A stretch of DNA of 64,000 nucleotides from Cornus controversa (taxonomy: Eukaryota; Streptophyta; Magnoliopsida; Cornales; Cornaceae), in contig CM048849.1 in assembly GCA_026545225.1 (NCBI GenBank), positions 16,251,541 to 16,315,540 of the forward strand, in the 5' to 3' direction. Position 1 is the first letter of the stretch. Each line of letters starts with the position of its first letter. Positions 57,891-64,000 of this stretch are shown here, in pieces. The notes under the pieces were generated by a model. That model was not told the DNA's origin and did not search any database. It saw only the letters and a list, made by a program, of their open reading frames with translations. A program made the translations under genes and the position numbers.

Positions 57891-60640
57891 ATTTGTTCCT
57901 AATAAATTTTGTAAACCCTACTTTATCAGCCACCTCTTTCAATGTCATTGCTGAGACATCACCAGATCATGCACACTCACCTCCACCAGCCATTATCTTA
58001 TAGCAAAGCCTACACAGTAATACAATATATATATATATATATATACCTCCACTATGATCTTGCTTTTTTCCTTAGATAGGAGGTTGCTTACTGTTAAGGC
58101 AAACATATAGCATATTACATATATATTTGCTGTGTTGAAATTGTTTTAGTAGCTGCTGTCATTTTTGACTACCTGAATCCTATTTTTGTTCAAAACTTTG
58201 TTCTCAAAGGCCTTTTCAAGGTCTGTTCATGTTGCTGGTTGAAATCTGAGGGTCCAAAGTCCATGAGCTTGTTTCAATTCATATTTTAAACTTGGTTTAG
58301 ATTCATTTTTTCCAAAATTAGCACAAGATCAAAATCTAGTCCTGTAGTCTTGGTTGCTGCCTTATTTATTTTATTGTAATGTGGTATAGATGTTGTCAAG
58401 TGTTAAAATCATCTGTTTGAGTACTTTACTATATAGGCAAGCCTGAATTCTCATCATATACATCTTCTATGTTTGCCAAAAGTCTTTTACTGAGAGTGCC
58501 TTGTACTGCTGATGCCACAAATTTCTGATGATACCAAAGTTTACTGATTATTTTATTTCAAGTTGAGCTTTGTATTGCTGATCTTGTAACTTGAACATTA
58601 TTGTGTTGAAATCTAATATGTTAGAACACACTTGGTTATAACCTGTTTTATTTCATATACTGAATCTTAAAATTATAGCATTGTTCATAGTAGCTTTGGT
58701 CATATTGAGCTGTTATGATTTGCGTGCTATAGGTTCATTAGATATTAATTCCAGCAAGTATATTTAGTTGATTTACATGGATTTGACCTAGTTCTAAGAT
58801 GAATCAGAGGCTGCACATAGTTTTGAGTATCTGAAACTCTATTTTTTAGCCATTTGTTACTGTCCAGGGTTACTTGGAGTACTAATCTGTCAAGGTCTTG
58901 ATCTGGATTGAATCTAAATCATTTGAGCATACATAATTTGATATATTAGCTCAGAATCAGGATTATTTCATTTTCAAGCATTCGTTGCATTCCATAGCTA
59001 GCTGATGCACTATTCATTGTTAAAAATGGCCAAAAGAAGTGCCAAATTGTGTTAAATAACTTGTGAACTGATTATAACTATTCCAGCAAGAGTATTTAAG
59101 CATATTACATATATATTTGCTGTGTTGAAGTTGTTTTAGTAGTTGTAGTCATTTTTTACTACCTGATCCTATTTCTGCTCAAAACTTTGTTGTCAAAGGC
59201 TTTTCAAGGTCTGTTCAAGTTACATGGCATTGAATCACAAGCACACAAACTCGCCACAATGGCAGGAGGCTCGTGCCTAGGGCTAGCCTTTTTTATTTTA
59301 TTTTCTTTTTTCTATGGCATTGAATCAACCAAGTTAAGCTATCTGGTACCTTTGGCTATGAAATTTAGCTCAAATGTTCTGATATTGTCTGGGTTGGAAT
59401 GGAGTGTTTTAGGGTAGGTGCAGATTTGCTGGCCAACTTTAGCAATAGCATAACATCAGATTCTCATCTTAGGGTTATGATAAAACGGGGGACATATAGT
59501 TGCCTCATCATGAGTTAGATTGTGATCATTTTAAAGAGTTGTTTTCGTCATTTGTCCATTATAGTTCAGTCCTCAAATTCATTTCTTTGCTTCTAAATTG
59601 CTCTCTCTCTCTCTCTCTTCCCTTTTTGATTCAGCTATCATCATCTATTTCTTGGGTTTTTGTTCATTTCAGTTCATTTGGCTTTCTATGAACTTGCAAT
59701 TCAAAGAGATTATGACAGTCCAAAAAAGTATATAAAGTCAAGTAAAAGATTAATCTAATTCTTGGAATTACTTTAACAGGTCCAACAATACACAACACCA
59801 TTGTGATTTAAAAAAAAAAAATATAGAACGACATCGAATTTATTTTTGGATAAATAGAACACTAATTATATAAAACCATATCTAGCTCTATGATTGATGG
59901 GTAAGCAAATCTATGTTCCGGTGAGAAATCGGAACATTACATGTGGCTGGCCAAAATTTGAAAACTGAGTTGTAGACCTCGTGGTTCAATGCTTGTATTC
60001 TATAATTGTTGGTCATATCCTAGTTAGATTGTACTTGGTTCAATTCTATGTATTATTCGAATGAGAAGAATAGAGTATATTATACATACATGTGTATATA
60101 TATATAGATATTAGTATAATTGTAAATGTGTTTGTATAAGCTCTATATGGTTTTGAGCCCAAATAATTCCCTTTCCCTTTCTTTTGTAATCCAAACTGGT
60201 GAAAACAGAGTTGTAATTTCTTAAACTCTGGAAATTTCCAAATTGATTTCCAAATTGAGAGGAGAGAGAATAAAGAAAAGAAGAAAGTGGGAGGAAAGAG
60301 AATAGGTGAAAGGAGGAGAGAGAGGGAGTTATGGGAGAGGTTTTTTTTTAAGCATGGATTACGAGTCTGATTTCCTTGTGATAAAAATATTCTTGATCTA
60401 ACTAGGTTATTTTTTTCCCACCGAAAGATAATACTTATATTTAGAAAAATAGCATCATTTTATCATTAATGATGATAATGTTGTATAGTATACACAAAGC
60501 CAATGAGTGGATCAGTTCACTATTTGGGTGCATACTCGGCTAGGTTTCCAAGACAGTGAAATGTAGAATGTTCTATATCTATTGATTTTGGTTTGATACT
60601 TTTTAACTATTAACTGAAAAAAAATTAAATTCGTCATCAG
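57891..60640. other. CACTA interior with a ~120-bp direct repeat
   Basis: The segment GCATATTACATATATATTTG...CAAGGTCTGTTCA occurs at 58110-58228 and 59100-59216, about 92% alike. The stretch 57900-58010 on the minus strand (GGGECA, SGDVSAMTLKEVADKVGFTK) is weakly coding-like. (TA)n at 58025-58045 and (CT)n at 59599-59620. No gene identified. Confidence 0.4.
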
Positions 60641-60849
60641 CGTTTCAATGATGCTGTTAATGGATTTACGGATGATGGTTGGTCGATTATGGGTAGTGAT
60701 GGTGGGGAGGATGTGACCATTGCCATCAATTCATCTCCAAGCAAATTTCTTGGGTGGCAATACAACACATTAATTGTCAATGCTTCCAACTTTTGGAGGG
60801 GTGCTGTGTGCAAAGGCATCAATGCTACTTCAGTTACTTCAAGAAAACT
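60641..60849 (+). pseudogene. Captured HD-ZIP III (REVOLUTA-like) exon
   Basis: HD-ZIP III proteins are plant transcription factors controlling polarity and vascular development. This piece is from the region after the START domain. After acceptor-like GTCATCAG it reads RFNDAVNGFTDDGWSIMGSD, GGEDVTIAINSSPSKFLG, QYNT. A short frameshift follows, then SMLPTFGGVLCAKASMLLQ. In REVOLUTA-type proteins this segment is FNDAVNGFTDDGWS...VEDVTIAINSSPSKFLGSQYN...VLCAKASMLLQNVPP. The fragment stops at the MLLQ point, where an exon border is likely. It cannot encode a DNA-binding protein. Confidence 0.82.
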
Positions 60850-61864
60850 GAATTGGTTATGTAGGACCCATTTTGGATGAAAGACAAAAAAAACATAGAC
60901 TTTATAGTGGTTAGGATTATCTTTGGCCGGCTCCCCACTAGTTTAATTTTATTTTTTCTTCTCAAATATATGATCTTGATCACCCGCTTAATTTTTAAAT
61001 TATATTTTAGGGATAGTATATTTTCTTTGAACTAGTGGAGTACAAAATCAATATCCATCCATATTTTTTTCAGGCCAGGATACATTTTGCTGAACTCAAA
61101 TGGGAATTTCAGCTGGCATGGGCTCAAGTATATCAAGGTCACTTCTCAATGTTTTCATCCTTATAACAGTAGCATGTTGTTTGAGTTTGTATTTGGGGGA
61201 CCTTGTTTATTTTTGTACAAGTCAAATTTGCTTTAAAGTGTGTTTCACCTCTCTCTCATATTTTGTTTGGAGGTTATTTTTTTGTTTCTAGTATCTATTA
61301 CCATTGACTTCTACATGCTGATTTAGTAGGTCCTTTAGCTTTTATTGGAACATATTTATTAATTTTGCTGTCTCCTAGATGATTTTGCGTGTATCAGATA
61401 TGTGGAAAACTTAAGCTTATATTTTGTTTCGATACTATTGCTTGTTTCCAGATTGCTTTTATTTTCTAGATTTTGATTCAATAGGTTTCATTTTTTGCTT
61501 GAAATGTAGTACATCCTTCTCATTTTTCTATATACAGTTTTTATGAATCTGAGAATTTTGAGTCCTATTCTTGGGATTGCAGTAATTATATGCACTTTTT
61601 GCTTAAGCTGTTCTCAACAGATCATAAGCTGAACTTTTTGGTTACCTCATATTCTTCTGTTTATTTTGTACGATAATTATTTTTTTATTAAAATGTTAGA
61701 AAATGCAGAAATCTTAGCAATTTAGCATGAGAGATGAATCGTGTTGAAAATCTAAAAAAAAATGAAAATTGGACTGATTATCACTCATCGATTTTCTTTT
61801 GACTTTTCAACTTCTTTTGAATTTCTCTTATGACTCTTGAAGTTGAAACCTGGATTGACTACAG
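60850..61864. other. CACTA interior, non-coding
   Basis: Intron-like T-rich sequence. No gene identified. Confidence 0.4.
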
Positions 61865-61938
61865 GTCAATCGTGTGCTGGATTTGATAGTTCATAGTCTT
61901 TATAACCACAAGGAAGTGTTTCTTCAAGAGCTTGTGAG
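61865..61938 (+). pseudogene. Captured HSP90 exon with intact splice sites
   Basis: A 74-bp exon between acceptor GACTACAG and donor GTAAGA. It reads [20 protein letters not shown] QELV, the start of the HSP90 ATPase domain (family: [29 protein letters not shown]). The [11 protein letters not shown] form is that of organellar HSP90 (chloroplast or mitochondrial). It holds only the first helices and lacks the catalytic Glu/Asn context that follows (NASDALDK). Confidence 0.75.
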
Positions 61939-62750
61939 GTAAGAATAGGTGTATTCTGTATGCCATGCATAAGAATTATTTATTTTGTTATATAACACCC
62001 AAGTATATTTCAGTTCTGATTTAGCTTTCATGGCCCTATTTTAAACAATTTGCATAACATATATGTGTTTAGCTTCCGTTTTAGCTTGTGATTCTGTCGC
62101 TATATTTTCCATGCATATTTTTGCTTTTCGTAGTCTCTATTTTGCATTTTTATAGCAGCTATTATGCGATTAGATGGCTATAAATTTTCTTATTGAGTTG
62201 CAGTTGATTTTTCTTTTCTTATTCTCCAAATGTTAGTTCATAGTTTCTATAGGTGGTTGTGAGGCATACATAGTTTCTATAGTTCATATTCAGCTTTTTT
62301 GGTATATACAATATTTAAATTCTACTCCTTTATTTTTCTTTCCATTGGGAGTTCCAGTCATAAATTGTTGAAGCTTTTTTCTCTTTAATGTATTAATTAA
62401 TACCATTTTTTACATAATAAATTTTTGCTTACCAACTTTTGACTATAGCTTTCTTATTTTACGTTATAAGTTATAGTTTTCACTTTGATAATAGGTTTGT
62501 ATGCTTTAATTTTTCATAGAACTAGTTATCTAGAAGTGAATTATATATGTGGTAGTTTCCAAAGAGTTCAGTTAGGCAGTGAATTGAACTATCCATATTG
62601 TTTTCTCTATGCAATTTCAACCTGATATTTTCCTTGGAGGATTTTTTCTACTCCCTACATTTTGTCATTTGTTTCACGATGAACCTTGTTTAGGTTTATT
62701 GGTCACTTCTACTAGTAGTTGCCTATTGTTGAATAAATTAGCAAGGAGAC
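61939..62750. other. CACTA interior upstream of the transposase start
   Basis: T-rich, intron- or promoter-like. No gene identified. It would include the promoter or 5' leader of the TNP2 gene. Confidence 0.4.
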
Positions 62751-63169
62751 ATGGATAAAGGCTGGATGCACCTTCATAACAGGTTATTGTAACCTAAATA
62801 ACCTTACCCATAACAATTTAGACATTATACCTGTCATTCTTGTCATAATGAAAATTTTGATTTTTTGATTGTAGAGCTTCAACGGAGTATTTAAATGGAG
62901 CACATAGAATTGCCAGTTGGGCCCAATGTAATGCAGGGAATCCAGCTAAGATTATATGCCCTTGTAAACATTGTTTAAACTCACAATATCAACATTTTAA
63001 TATGATGTACGAGCACTTAGTGATAAATGGAATGGATCCTGCTTATACTGTATGGACCTTTCATGGAGAGAATCGGATTACATATGTAGAAAATGAAGGC
63101 ACTGAAGATGGTGTGGAAATGCTTGAAACGTATGAGATGTTTAGAGATGTGTATTTTGATGGGCGATCC
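62751..63169 (+). pseudogene. TNP2-type CACTA transposase, 5' exons (Transpos_assoc domain), interrupted
   Basis: Exon 1 (62751-62782) encodes MDKGWMHLHN. An intron of 92 bp with GT (62783) and AG (62874) follows, then exon 2 from 62875: RASTEYLNGAHRIASWAQCN, GNPAKIICPCKHCLN, MMYEHLVINGMDPAYTVWTF HGE. This is the N-terminal transposase-associated zinc-binding domain (MDKSWM...CPCxxC...HLxxxGfxpsYtxWxxHGE). The frame is open to 63169, where an LTR insertion breaks it. The catalytic Transposase_21 domain would be to the right, beyond the window. Confidence 0.85.
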
Positions 63170-64000
63170 TGACACGCTGGGCAATCCTTATATGCCAAAT
63201 AAAAATACAAATGCATTCCCAATATGAAATAATAAATAAGCAAGATGCATTATGATTTTTAATTTGCACAAACTACAAATTTGAATTATCTGCTATGCAA
63301 TTATCACCATATGATAAATCATTCACAAGTGAACCTTAATCAAGTATCCCATGTGCATTTATATATATAAAAATAAACACAATCGATTAAATCAAAATGA
63401 CTTAACATCCATTAGAGGGAACAATTTCCCAAACCAACCTCCAATGCACTCAAATCTCCGAGGGAATCTAAACCTACTCTTATCTAGGTTTCTGGGCCTA
63501 TTCTACTTCTAAGAACACTAAGAAAATATTCTGAAATTTTTCTGAAATTAAAAAAATATTTTTAATAAACCAAAGAAGGTGAAAATTCAACTTTTAGGCA
63601 CTTTAAAAATTAATTGAACACCAAGGGAAGCTCATTTCGAGATGAAAATTTAAACCCAGGTTTATTTAATCTCTAAACAGTTACAAAAAAAATTTTGGAA
63701 TTTTTGGAATTTCTAAAGTATTTTCTAAAATTACAGAAAGTGAAAAACCCTGCTTTTGAACACTTTAAAAATCAATTGAACAACAAGGAAAGATCATTTT
63801 GAGTTGAAACTTTAAACCCAAGTGTATTTAAGCTCCAGAGAGTTACAGTAAAAATTTGGGAATTTTTGGAGTTGTAAAAGTATTTTCTAAAATTACAAAA
63901 AGTGAAAAAGACAGCTTTTGGGTACTTTTAAAAATTAATTGGACAACAAGGGAAAATTTTTTTGAGTTGAAAATTTAAAATTAAGTGTATTTAACATCCA
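63170..64000 (-). mobile_element. LTR-like insertion with ~162-bp tandem units, continues past window
   Basis: It starts TGACACGCTGGGC at 63170, recalling the reversed gypsy LTR start TGTCACGCC at 34096, and breaks the transposase frame. From 63600 three units of about 162 bp repeat (CTTTAAAAATTAATTGAACA at 63601, ACTTTAAAAATCAATTGAAC at 63762, then 63924), with TTTGGAATTTTTGGAATT and AAAATTACAGAAAGTG. Orientation is inferred from the terminal motif only. GATCC before it may be the target duplication. Confidence 0.5.

Larger units (their letters stand above)
51684..63169 (+). mobile_element. CACTA (En/Spm, CMC) transposon carrying host gene fragments (Pack-CACTA), right end outside window
   Basis: The left terminus CACTACAAGATTTTTGGG starts at 51684. 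Next come subterminal repeats at 51710-51945 such as GACGGGCCCGT, CGTCGTAAAA and CATGACAGG, in both orientations, the usual transposase binding region. The TNP2-type transposase gene starts at 62751. In the 11 kb between are fragments of ribosomal protein L6 (inverted repeat), HD-ZIP III, HSP90 and unrecognised genes. The right terminus (CTTGTAGTG) was not found; the element continues past a nested LTR at 63170. That all parts belong to one element is an inference from order and lack of a closing terminus. Confidence 0.75.

Noticed and set aside
63061..63243. Minus-strand ORF at the end of the TNP2 exon
   Set aside because: Antisense to the transposase frame and runs across the LTR junction.

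Overview
The window is nuclear DNA of a flowering plant, most likely a woody eudicot with a large, retrotransposon-rich genome. The evidence is Ty3/gypsy and Ty1/copia retrotransposons with initiator-tRNA-Met primer sites, hAT and CACTA transposons, a tRNA-derived SINE, and fragments of plant nuclear genes with GT-AG introns. I cannot name the species. I see no intact host gene: every host-derived coding stretch is a broken or partial copy, and most long open frames belong to retroelements.

From 1 to 10 kb lie two decayed copies of a TAF1C-like gene (RNA polymerase I factor). They are separated by a reversed gypsy LTR, and the second copy carries an 810-bp non-autonomous hAT element with a perfect 8-bp target duplication. 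A PPR gene fragment, a reversed copia relic and two exons of a symplekin (ESP4/PTA1-like) gene on the minus strand follow. From 10.9 to 14.9 kb there are three 372-bp tandem units and a 2.5-kb satellite of about 142-bp monomers in an alternating A/B order. From 14.95 to 18.87 kb there is a chromovirus integrase and chromodomain remnant with its 3' LTR. A SINE lies at 19.4 kb.

From 20.5 to 49.9 kb, exons of one gene type, an N4-(beta-N-acetylglucosaminyl)-L-asparaginase, sit on the minus strand in correct order at both ends (C-terminal exon at 20.5-20.7 kb, earlier exons at 49.5-49.9 kb). The 28.8 kb between them is nested retroelements. These include a young SIRE-like copia element (22733-30403) with gag and a 365-codon ORF but no pol, an old gypsy element with two solo LTRs inside it, copia relics, an hAT MITE, and a gypsy LTR nested in another LTR.

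From 51.7 kb to beyond the window is a CACTA transposon. Its left terminus is at 51684 and its TNP2-type transposase gene starts at 62751, where an LTR inserted at 63170 interrupts it. Between the two are fragments of host genes with splice sites: ribosomal protein L6 in a 630-bp-arm inverted repeat, an HD-ZIP III (REVOLUTA-like) exon, an HSP90 exon and several unrecognised coding-like pieces. This is a Pack-CACTA arrangement and could make double-stranded RNA matching RPL6.

A second noteworthy theme is the LTRs. Several gypsy LTRs hold tandem arrays of short hairpins whose stems change in a compensatory way while the loop stays constant. Several LTRs also carry clusters of short palindromes whose sequence differs from one LTR family to the next.
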